DNA from: Pichia kudriavzevii
Taxonomy: Eukaryota; Ascomycota; Pichiomycetes; Pichiales; Pichiaceae
Length of the DNA stretch: 64,000 bases
Direction: 5' to 3'
Assembly: GCF_003054445.1 (NCBI RefSeq)
Contig: NC_042506.1
Location: 1,619,501 to 1,683,500 of the forward strand
Position numbers and translations under genes: made by a program. The stretch's first letter is position 1. The number at the start of each line of letters is the position of its first letter. The notes beneath the pieces were generated by a model. That model worked only from the letters and a program-made list of their open reading frames with translations, was not told the DNA's origin and ran no database searches. Below, piece after piece: positions 1 to 8,344 of this stretch.

Positions 1-328
1 GGTAGTTCGAAATCGATATGCTTCACAAGTGGGTCTCTTCTGGGTGCTGTGAAAAATGGATAAGAAGCAGGGTATACTTTACACTCCTTTATAAACGAAT
101 GGTTTAGTGAAATTAGACGTTGCTTAACAGTTTGGAAAAAGAATGTATGTCGAAAAAAAAAAAGAAAAAAAAACACCCATACAAAAACAACAATCACAAC
201 GACTTTTAAACGATAAACGAGGGTTCGGTACGAGCTCATTGTAGCATAATTAGAGGCACATTTAGCAGAATATCTTTCTTTCCATTGGGATTGAATAGCC
301 TAAGAGAAGCTTTATCGGACTTGCGGAG
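1..328. other. Upstream region of the first gene
   Basis: No gene is recognised here. The stretch contains an A-rich run near 155-175 and a CTTTATAAAC element near 90-100. It most likely holds the promoter and 5' UTR of the gene starting at 329; whatever gene lies to the left is outside the window. Confidence 0.4.
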
Positions 329-1291
329 ATGGAGGCACAAACTTTCAACAGGATCTATGAGATATTACATTCGTATGACTCCATAGAGAGGGTATTCGAC
401 CCTTCTTGGTCCTTCTTAGAAGTTGCATGTGCAGTTTTAGTATTGGCGCACAACAATCCCTTAGATGCTGCTAAGTTGGTTGAATTGTACAACAATGATA
501 AGGCGGCGGTTTTGCAGATGTATGTCCATGCAAGAGATGATCCTGACCAGATTGAACATATTGACGGTTCAGAGACAGGCGTATATATCTTTGACCTGGC
601 AATCTATATGCTCCGATACACAAATGGCTTCACCAGTCGACACCCTAGTGGTGAACTACTGAAAAAGATCACAGTTATTGACGCTTACACAGAATATTGC
701 CACAATATGATGCTTGAAATATACAAGGTGAAACTCTGTGAGTTATTCAACGAGGAACGGTGGGCTCTCTATCTGACGAACTCAATGGATGTTTTGAACA
801 CGGATGTCTTTAACCACAAAGACTTTTTCACTGCATTTCTGATGGAATCATACGGATACACAAAGGAATGTGTTTTGCAGGGGTTGAAAGCAATTGAGGT
901 TGACAATAAGTGGCTGTTAAAAATTAAAAGTTTCAACTATGGTTTTATAAATATTAACGACGAAGAAATTATGCAATTATGCAATGACAGGGCCACTGAT
1001 AACGCTGAAACAATACGGTATAATTTGCAGGAGTTGAATGTCGTCCTTGCATCCAAGAAATTCAAAAGTGCCAAATTAGCCACCTTGGAAACCCTTACGA
1101 ACGGTGAAATATTGAATGTTGTTATAGACTTGAAAAGGGGGAAGAAACTCATAGTGGATATTGATCTGGTCGATAAAGTCCTTACCTTCCCGCTACAGCA
1201 GCAAAGTGTAAACATTAATAAGATGCTCACACATGTACTACCTGCGGCTCTGGATAGAGACTGGACCTTTTCTAATGCAACCCCGCAATAA
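329..1291 (+). CDS. Hypothetical protein, possible PCI-domain fold
   Basis: A 320-residue soluble protein that I do not recognise with certainty. It has no signal peptide or membrane segment. Most of it looks alpha-helical. Roughly residues 240-290 (KFKSAKLATLETLTNGEI, then a basic stretch and VDIDLVDKVLTF) resemble the winged-helix end of PCI domains found in proteasome-lid, COP9-signalosome and eIF3 subunits, where a short helix run is followed by an 'IDxxxxxVxF' strand pair. The ATG at 329 is the first in frame. The gene is convergent with PFK2, leaving about 175 bp between stop codons. A signalosome-like or lid-like subunit is a guess; a fast-evolving protein of another kind is equally possible. 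Confidence 0.6.
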   Translation: MEAQTFNRIYEILHSYDSIERVFDPSWSFLEVACAVLVLAHNNPLDAAKLVELYNNDKAAVLQMYVHARDDPDQIEHIDGSETGVYIFDLAIYMLRYTNGFTSRHPSGELLKKITVIDAYTEYCHNMMLEIYKVKLCELFNEERWALYLTNSMDVLNTDVFNHKDFFTAFLMESYGYTKECVLQGLKAIEVDNKWLLKIKSFNYGFININDEEIMQLCNDRATDNAETIRYNLQELNVVLASKKFKSAKLATLETLTNGEILNVVIDLKRGKKLIVDIDLVDKVLTFPLQQQSVNINKMLTHVLPAALDRDWTFSNATPQ

Positions 1292-1467
1292 AATCTGTTA
1301 AAGAATACGAAACTATAAATAAATAAAAAGCAGAATTTACGAACTTGTATCTATAAGTATACATATGTAAAGATATATATGTAAAGATACTTCAAATGAT
1401 TAAAAAAAAGGGGAGGGAAAACAAATAAACAAGTCATTAATCTTTATAAATATTCATGGGGATCTTT

Positions 1468-4284
1468 TCATACCTTAACCCTACCAACTAACATATCTGC
1501 GATACCTCTAACATCTTGCCAGAATACAGTCTTTCTCATTCTCTTACCCTTGTGGGTATCGACATTCCAAACTTCCCTAACGCTTCTGAATTTAATATGT
1601 GATTTATCAACACCTAGAACAGAACATGTGTTTGTGACTTCATCAGAATTAACAAATTCGCCAATCTCATTACTTGAAGCCAGTGCAATCTCTTGTTTGT
1701 CCTCCAAAAATTCAACCGCTTTAATAGCGAATCTGGTTGCTCTGCATCTATCAATTGGGGAAGGAATACCACCTTGTTGAACATGGCCCGGAATGGCAGT
1801 ACGTGAATCAAACAGTCCATCCGACTCATCTGCAATAATTTCACCAATTGTTTCAGTGCTTAAAGCCTTTGAGGCGTTCGCTGATTTTATAACAACTAAA
1901 CCTGAATTCTTCTTTCCCTTATTCAAATGGAACGTTGTCTTCAATGATTCAATGTCTGTCCTCAATTGCTTCAAAGATATCTGCTCTTCAGGTACGTATG
2001 AGGCTTCCGCGCCAGAACACAATTGGGCATAAGTAGCAATATAACCCGAATTACCACCCTGACATTCAACAACAAAGCATCTATCTCTCGTAGAGCTTGC
2101 AGACTGGGTGATAACATCGCAGTATTCAACTAACTTATTTAAACAAGTGTCGGAACCAAGCGAATACTCAGTACCTGGAACATTGTTTGATATAGTTGCA
2201 GGAATCAAGACCATAGGAATTCTAAACGCTGGATAGTTTGAACGTGCAGATTCCAATTCTTGAATACTTTCTAATGCTTCAAATCCACCAACAACAACTA
2301 AACCGTCTAATTCGTACTTGGAGAAATAGTAGGATATCAAACCAAGGTCTGATTCAATTGGAGTCGTACGATTAGTACCGATTTCAGAACCACCTAGTGC
2401 ATTCCACCCATCAATGTTTAACCAGTCAATTTTTTTGATTGATTCATGTCTAGCTAATCCTGAAAATCCGTTGTAGATTGCATATGGAATATGACCCCTT
2501 GATAAACAGAAATTTGCGAATGCATATGTCGCAGAGTTCATACCACCTGCAGGTGCACCGACATTAATAATTGCAAACTTTTTCCTTTTCTCCACTGGTA
2601 ATGAAGGCTCCCTAAAATCAGCCGTATTGATTGACTTGTAATACTTCAAATGTTCACTGAACTCAGTATCTCTCAAAGACATTGCCTTATCGAAATCCTT
2701 TGCCTCAATTGCCGCTGCAACGGATTTGGTTAATTTAACAGCTTCAACAAGTGATCTTTTCACAATTTTATTTTCGGCAATACCAATCATTTGAGAAGGA
2801 GTTGATGGAGTTGATTCTAACACCGCATCAACTGCAGCAACACCCTGTAAAGTTGCTAAAACACGGTCAAATGCAACAGCTGGTCCACCTCTTTGAACGT
2901 GACCCAAAGTCGTAACCCTGGTATCTAAACCTAACTTTTCAACTAGCACATCTTTGACATCGTTACAAGTGATTGGAGACAAATCCGTGCAGATTGCACC
3001 CTCCGCAACAATAACAATGGTTTTCCGCTTACCTCTTGTTCTATGAGCAGAAATAATCTCACACATTTTGTCAGCCCAGTTTTCCCTACTTGATGGTTCT
3101 TCAGGTATAAACATATAATCAGCAGATGTGGCAATAGAAGCCATCAATCCCAACCAACCACAATGACGACCCATGACTTCGATAACGAATGCACGCTGGT
3201 GAGAGTTGGCTGTTGCGTCAATATAATCAATGGCTTGGCAGATACGATCAAGCGATGAATACGCACCGATGGTGGAGTCTGTTGAGGACATATCATTATC
3301 AATGGAGCCAACAGTACCACAAATATTCAAGTGTTTGTAGGTATCATATTGTTGCTGTGTAATCTCCTTCTTTTCAAGTAACTCTTGAATAAGTGAAGGC
3401 CATTCCTCTCTAAACCGATCGGCACCGGTAAGAGAACCGTCACCTCCACAAACAATCAATGCATCGATACCTGCCTCAATCATATTTTTGCAACCCTTTA
3501 ATCTACCCCATCTTTCTTTGAACTCCATGCACCTAGCAGTTCCAATATTAGTACCACCTTGAACTAGCCAGCCATTGACATCAGTCCATTTCATTTCTTT
3601 GATATATTCACCACCTTTAACGAGACCAGAATAACCTTCATGAATTGCAAAGGCACGATGGCCACGTGCAATAGCTGTACGGATAATTGCACGAACATTT
3701 GCATTCATTCCTGGGGCATCACCTCCAGAAGTCATGACGGCAATGTTTCTTTGATGCGTGGACATTGGACGTTGTCTCAAATCAACAGAAGAAGCGGTGG
3801 TTGCTAAGCTGCCACTGGTAGTTGTAGATTTCAATTTAATCGAACGAGATTTGAGATTCGTTGCTAGAGGGTTATGTAGAGCTGTGAAACCAACAATAGA
3901 GCCTAGTGGATCGACAACATACGATTCCACTGGCTCCAACTCGTTAGGACGTGTTTGGAAGTGCAGGTTCTTGTCCTTGAAATGCTGAATCAATTCCGGC
4001 AATGCATCTGTTTCAAGGGATATGGCAGACTGTAAAGTTCTCCAATCCCTTCTGTTGATGTGGGATAAAAGGTTCGCAATGTTGTTTTGAATTTGTTCCG
4101 CAGATGCCGCATGTTCCGGATCCAATAGAAGAGTTATAGAGGAGTCGTTCGTTAAAGAACATCCTTTAGGGGAATCCTCCCTATGGGAGAAACCAAGGTT
4201 GATATAGAATTGTTTTGTAGCGTCATAGAGTTCCTGAGTAGGAGCATAAAAGACGACTGTGTTTGCGCTGTTGAGTTGTGTCAT
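1468..4284 (-). CDS. PFK2: 6-phosphofructokinase beta subunit
   Basis: Phosphorylates fructose 6-phosphate to fructose 1,6-bisphosphate, the committed step of glycolysis, as part of the cytosolic hetero-octamer. The 938-residue protein has the fungal layout: a glyoxalase-like N-terminal domain (about 1-140), a catalytic PFK half (MTSGGDAPGMN at about 184, GGDGSLTG near 280, catalytic GSIDNDM at 326-332, MGRHCGW at 371-377) and a duplicated regulatory half starting near 569 (INVGAPAGGMNS). Local sequence is closer to yeast Pfk2 than Pfk1, for example HLNICGTVGSIDNDMS and QGGNSGYIATYA. The frame is open to 4443 with an ATG at 4422, but a TATA-like box at 4358-4364 lies downstream of that ATG, so I take the ATG at 4284, which also matches the family's N-terminus. 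Only about 190 bp separate it from PRP2. Confidence 0.93.
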   Translation of the reverse strand: MTQLNSANTVVFYAPTQELYDATKQFYINLGFSHREDSPKGCSLTNDSSITLLLDPEHAASAEQIQNNIANLLSHINRRDWRTLQSAISLETDALPELIQHFKDKNLHFQTRPNELEPVESYVVDPLGSIVGFTALHNPLATNLKSRSIKLKSTTTSGSLATTASSVDLRQRPMSTHQRNIAVMTSGGDAPGMNANVRAIIRTAIARGHRAFAIHEGYSGLVKGGEYIKEMKWTDVNGWLVQGGTNIGTARCMEFKERWGRLKGCKNMIEAGIDALIVCGGDGSLTGADRFREEWPSLIQELLEKKEITQQQYDTYKHLNICGTVGSIDNDMSSTDSTIGAYSSLDRICQAIDYIDATANSHQRAFVIEVMGRHCGWLGLMASIATSADYMFIPEEPSSRENWADKMCEIISAHRTRGKRKTIVIVAEGAICTDLSPITCNDVKDVLVEKLGLDTRVTTLGHVQRGGPAVAFDRVLATLQGVAAVDAVLESTPSTPSQMIGIAENKIVKRSLVEAVKLTKSVAAAIEAKDFDKAMSLRDTEFSEHLKYYKSINTADFREPSLPVEKRKKFAIINVGAPAGGMNSATYAFANFCLSRGHIPYAIYNGFSGLARHESIKKIDWLNIDGWNALGGSEIGTNRTTPIESDLGLISYYFSKYELDGLVVVGGFEALESIQELESARSNYPAFRIPMVLIPATISNNVPGTEYSLGSDTCLNKLVEYCDVITQSASSTRDRCFVVECQGGNSGYIATYAQLCSGAEASYVPEEQISLKQLRTDIESLKTTFHLNKGKKNSGLVVIKSANASKALSTETIGEIIADESDGLFDSRTAIPGHVQQGGIPSPIDRCRATRFAIKAVEFLEDKQEIALASSNEIGEFVNSDEVTNTCSVLGVDKSHIKFRSVREVWNVDTHKGKRMRKTVFWQDVRGIADMLVGRVKV

Positions 4285-4357
4285 TACCAAGTGAATGAGG
4301 GGCTTTTGGTAAACCAATGTGTAAATTTCCCTCCTTCTAAAAAGAAACACCCTGAGG

Positions 4358-4364
4358 TTATATA
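4358..4364 (-). promoter_or_regulatory. TATA-like box for PFK2
   Basis: TATATAA on the minus strand, about 74 bases upstream of the chosen PFK2 start. A CTTCC core (the Gcr1-type glycolytic motif in S. cerevisiae) lies further upstream at about 4412-4416. Its position makes the upstream in-frame ATG at 4422 an unlikely main start. Confidence 0.4.
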
Positions 4365-4475
4365 TCTGTGCAAACAGCAAAATAATAGAAACATCGTCCC
4401 ATGGTGGTGCTCTTCCGAGCATGTTGTGACAAACGGTCAACAACTTTCCGGGCGCGGCTCGTTGTTATTCGCATT

Positions 4476-6620
4476 TTAGAGCTTTACCCACTCTCTTGGA
4501 ACTGGCATTACCCCCCGAATCCATGTCTCCCCCGTGGCAACAAGTGTAGAATAGATAACAGTCTCAGGGAGAGGTGATTCAACTGCAGAGCCACGGGCAA
4601 TGCGTGCCTGGATTCCGCCTACCGAATACCGATCGCCATGTAAGACACCCTTTTGTGACGTGAAACCAACAGCCCATGCTTTCATGGTCCTGAGAAGCAT
4701 CAGATCTGTTCTAGTAGAAACATGGAGGTTTTCAGAACAGTCCTGCAAGACCCTCCTAGTTACCCTTTGGAGCTGTTTATAAATCTCGCCAGCACGTTTC
4801 ATGGTTTTCCTATTCACCTGGAAATCATGACACCATTGTGGAGACTTACCACTTTCAATCCAGGAATCCCACACGGCCAGCATCATTAACACATCGCCGC
4901 CTTTACCATCTAAGTACTTATGTGAGAATTTGGGTGTAATTTCCTTATCGCATATGTTGCTACCACCACCGCCACCGCCGCCTTCTGATGCCTCCATCAT
5001 TGCAGCAACAGCACAAACAATCTCCAAGACGTTCAGTTCCGTAGCAGCGATTAATGCCCTACCAATCAAAACATTCACAGGTAGAGCAGCTAGTTTGATT
5101 CCACGCTCAGTTATGCCACCATTGGCACCAACGGCACCGACAGTGTACAACTTCTCGAAACCCGAGCTTACACTTTCCTTCTTCGGTTTATCCATCCATG
5201 GGAACTGGATTAGCTTGGAAGCCCCAATACCCATAGATAACAGCAGCAACAACACTTGTGTAATATCTGTACGTAATATTTCGGGTTTAGTCATTAGCGG
5301 CATCTCCAGGTAGGATAGTTTTGTGTATAGTCTGAAACACTTACCTGGTGCAACTCTACCTGCTCTACCTGCACGCTGGTCCGCACTAGCCCTTGAACAT
5401 GCAACTACTTCTAAAGTAGAAACACCATTTTTGAAGGAACTCTCTTTAACATAGCCGCTGTCAACCACATATGTAATTCCCGGTATGGTAAGTGACGTTT
5501 CGGCGATATTGGTTGCAACAACTATTTTTCGATATCCTTCTGGAGTTGCATCGAATATCCTCTTTTGTTGCTCAGGGGGCAAGCCTGCGTATATGGGACA
5601 CACAATAAGTTTCAGCGATAATTTAGTCATTGTTTCCTGTAAGGCCTCACATGCTTTTTCAATTTCGTCTTGACCAGTCAAAAACACCAAAACATCACCC
5701 TTTCCCTGACTTGTGTGTATTTGGTAGACAGTAGTAATGGCAGCTGCTACATAATTTGATTCAGATTGTGCAGTATAGAAAATCTCAACTGGATACATTC
5801 TGCCAGGAACATTGAAGACAGGAGCCTTGTTGAAAAATTCAGAAAACTTGGTTGCATTGATAGTTGCGGAGGCAATGATAACCCTAAACTCAGGCCTACA
5901 AGCAAGGACATCCTTAAGTAGCCCCAGTAGAATATCCGTTGAAACCGTACGTTCATGCGCTTCATCGATGATCATAACATCGTATCCAAGTAGATTTTTA
6001 TCACCCAAAAATTCTCTTACTAGCATACCGTCAGTCATGTACTTGATCTGTGTTTCCTTGCTAGTTTTGTCATCAAATCTGACACTGTATCCTACTTTTT
6101 TACCCAGTGGGGTGCCCTGTTCATCAGCCACACGCGTCGCCACCGATATTGCTGCAACCCTACGTGGTTGTGTACATCCTACATGCTCATACCCGGCTTC
6201 CAAGAGATATTGCGGTAGCTGGGTTGTCTTACCCGAACCGGTTTCACCAACCATAATCAGCACTTGATTAGCTTTAATCGAATCGATTAACTCCTGTTTA
6301 AACTTGTAAACAGGCAACGACTTCTTAGTTTCCTCTATACTTTGAATTCTTTCCTCCTCCTTCTCTATTAGCTCATCTATTTCAATTTGTTCTTTCATTT
6401 CTTCACTTACATCAGGAATAAACTGAACGGCATTTTCATAAACTAGGTCGTAGTCTTCCGCCTTGTTGTCCTGTTTGTCCTTTAGTACCGAGGCACGCTG
6501 GAGTTGTATATCTTGCCATTCTCTTTCTGAGTTTGTGTACGGTTTCCCGTCTAACTTCTTCGGCCTCTTTAAACCACTGTCAATTCTCTCTTCTTTTACC
6601 TCCGCGCTGTCCCTCTTCAT
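4476..6620 (-). CDS. PRP2: DEAH-box spliceosomal RNA helicase
   Basis: ATP-dependent RNA helicase that activates the spliceosome before the first transesterification. Motifs seen in the 714-residue frame are Walker A GETGSGKT (125-132), DEAH (219-222), SAT (251-253) and QRAGRAGR (415-422), followed by winged-helix, ratchet and OB-like regions. The linker before the helicase core (EDYDLVYENAVQFI, then KEEERIQSIEETKKSLPVY) resembles Prp2/DHX16 rather than Prp16, Prp22 or Prp43. The first in-frame ATG is at 6620. The open frame starts six codons before a TTG at 6662 and contains no earlier ATG. The protein is shorter than S. cerevisiae Prp2 (876) because of a short N-terminus and an abrupt end at EWVKL. 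A run of seven glycines (547-553) interrupts the C-terminal domain. PRP2 and URK1 are divergent, as in S. cerevisiae. Confidence 0.88.
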   Translation of the reverse strand: MKRDSAEVKEERIDSGLKRPKKLDGKPYTNSEREWQDIQLQRASVLKDKQDNKAEDYDLVYENAVQFIPDVSEEMKEQIEIDELIEKEEERIQSIEETKKSLPVYKFKQELIDSIKANQVLIMVGETGSGKTTQLPQYLLEAGYEHVGCTQPRRVAAISVATRVADEQGTPLGKKVGYSVRFDDKTSKETQIKYMTDGMLVREFLGDKNLLGYDVMIIDEAHERTVSTDILLGLLKDVLACRPEFRVIIASATINATKFSEFFNKAPVFNVPGRMYPVEIFYTAQSESNYVAAAITTVYQIHTSQGKGDVLVFLTGQDEIEKACEALQETMTKLSLKLIVCPIYAGLPPEQQKRIFDATPEGYRKIVVATNIAETSLTIPGITYVVDSGYVKESSFKNGVSTLEVVACSRASADQRAGRAGRVAPGKCFRLYTKLSYLEMPLMTKPEILRTDITQVLLLLLSMGIGASKLIQFPWMDKPKKESVSSGFEKLYTVGAVGANGGITERGIKLAALPVNVLIGRALIAATELNVLEIVCAVAAMMEASEGGGGGGGSNICDKEITPKFSHKYLDGKGGDVLMMLAVWDSWIESGKSPQWCHDFQVNRKTMKRAGEIYKQLQRVTRRVLQDCSENLHVSTRTDLMLLRTMKAWAVGFTSQKGVLHGDRYSVGGIQARIARGSAVESPLPETVIYSTLVATGETWIRGVMPVPREWVKL

Positions 6621-6898
6621 ATGTTTCGAACCTGTACCTGTGGAATTGTCATTTACCTTCAACAGGAGAAACAGACACTAACGATCACTTCCACTCTGAA
6701 AAAAGTTCGTGTGGCTCAGCACCAACTTTTTCTGTGCTCGGAATTTTTGAGATCAAAATTTTTTTTTTCTCTCTCTTCCTCATATTTATTAAATAGAGCA
6801 TTGAAAACCAATTTAAAACAAGAACAACTACAGCCCCACAAAAGTTGCATTATTGGCACAACCTAATATAAGTAACTCCACCTTTATATGAGATAAAT

Positions 6899-8269
6899 AT
6901 GGCGGAGTACATCCCACCATGGTCCACACCCTATGTCATTGGAATAGCAGGTCTTTCTGGATCTGGTAAAACTACGGTTGCACAAGAAATTATATCTTCG
7001 ATCAACGAACCGTGGACTGTTTTGTTGTCTCTTGATAACTTCTATCAACCGCTAACAAAGGAACAATCACTTGCTGCATTCGACAATAACCACGATTTTG
7101 ACCATCCGAGCTCTGTGGATTTGGACTTGGTTGTTGAGTGTGTGAGAAGTTTAAAATCTGGTAAAAGAACAGACATCCCTGTATATTCATTTGTCAAGCA
7201 CGATAGAGAGCCCGATCAAAAGATCACCATTTATGGTGCCAATGTCATCATTATTGAAGGCATTTTTGCATTATTTAAACCGGAGCTATTGGAGCTAATG
7301 GATTGTAAAATCTATGTTGATACTGATTTGGACATTTGTTATTCAAGGAGATTATTAAGGGATATCGTTCATCGTGGAAGAAGTATAAAAGGAGTCATTA
7401 GTCAGTGGGATAGGTTTGTTAAACCTAATGCTATTAGCTATGTTATTCCAACTAGGAATAATGCAGATATGGTCATTCCTAGAGGCACGGACAATAGGAT
7501 TGCAATGGAACTCTTGATAGCACATTTGAGAAAACAACTAGAGCTGAAGTCGGAAGCCCATGTCAAGCATCTAAAGTCGTTAGGGGCTGGAAATACCGAT
7601 TGGGGTAAAGTTCACGTATTGAATGAAACAAACCAGCTTAAATGTTTGAAGACAATGATTATTGATACTAATACCACCTATGATGATTTTATCTTTAGTT
7701 TTGATCGTGTGGCCTCGATGTTGATTCTCGAAGCTTTGAACTATGTCGAATATCAATATGATAAAACTATTACGACCCCAGTTGGAACTGTGTTAGAAAA
7801 CTGTACATATGCTAAGCAAGAAACTAATGCTGTTTCCATTATCCGTTCGGGTGACTGTTTCACCTCTGCATTGAGAAAAACTACTCCAGCTGCAAAAATT
7901 GGTAAACTGTTAATCCAAACCGACTCAAGAACCGGTGAACCTAAACTACACACTGAAAAATTGCAATCATTCGATACTAATGAGAACGTCTTACTTTTCG
8001 ATGCACAAAGTATTAGTGGTGGTGCAGCTATTATGGCGATTAAAGTTTTACTTGATCACAATGTCTCACAGGACAAAATTATTCTTGTCAATTTCACAGC
8101 ATCGGAAACTGCACTCACTCGTATACTACATGCATTCCCTCATATCAAGGTAGTTACTGCTATAATAGGTCATAAGGGTAATTCCACTCATAATCTTCCT
8201 GGTGATTCTGATGACGAGTGGTGGATGTCCACCAGGTTTATCGATAATAAATACTACGGAACTTCATGA
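6899..8269 (+). CDS. URK1: Uridine/cytidine kinase
   Basis: Phosphorylates uridine and cytidine to UMP and CMP in pyrimidine salvage. The 456-residue protein starts with a nucleoside-kinase domain: P-loop GLSGSGKTT at 18-26, then the substrate-binding stretches SLDNFYQPL and DFDHPSSVD. The C-terminal half (about 245-450) has the uracil-phosphoribosyltransferase-like fold typical of eukaryotic uridine kinases, with KLLIQTDSRTGEPKLHTEKL and a final DEWWMSTRFIDNKYYGT tail. S. cerevisiae Urk1 is 501 residues. The ATG at 6899 is well placed just before the kinase domain. It is convergent with PHO91 (75 bp between stops) and divergent from PRP2, reproducing the S. cerevisiae order YNR011C-YNR012W-YNR013C. 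Confidence 0.95.
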   Translation: MAEYIPPWSTPYVIGIAGLSGSGKTTVAQEIISSINEPWTVLLSLDNFYQPLTKEQSLAAFDNNHDFDHPSSVDLDLVVECVRSLKSGKRTDIPVYSFVKHDREPDQKITIYGANVIIIEGIFALFKPELLELMDCKIYVDTDLDICYSRRLLRDIVHRGRSIKGVISQWDRFVKPNAISYVIPTRNNADMVIPRGTDNRIAMELLIAHLRKQLELKSEAHVKHLKSLGAGNTDWGKVHVLNETNQLKCLKTMIIDTNTTYDDFIFSFDRVASMLILEALNYVEYQYDKTITTPVGTVLENCTYAKQETNAVSIIRSGDCFTSALRKTTPAAKIGKLLIQTDSRTGEPKLHTEKLQSFDTNENVLLFDAQSISGGAAIMAIKVLLDHNVSQDKIILVNFTASETALTRILHAFPHIKVVTAIIGHKGNSTHNLPGDSDDEWWMSTRFIDNKYYGTS

Positions 8270-8344
8270 TTCATATCTATTTTACCGTGCCTACCTGTCT
8301 AATTTTATAGAAAGTATTGTTTACAATTTTATGTATTCCCTAGT

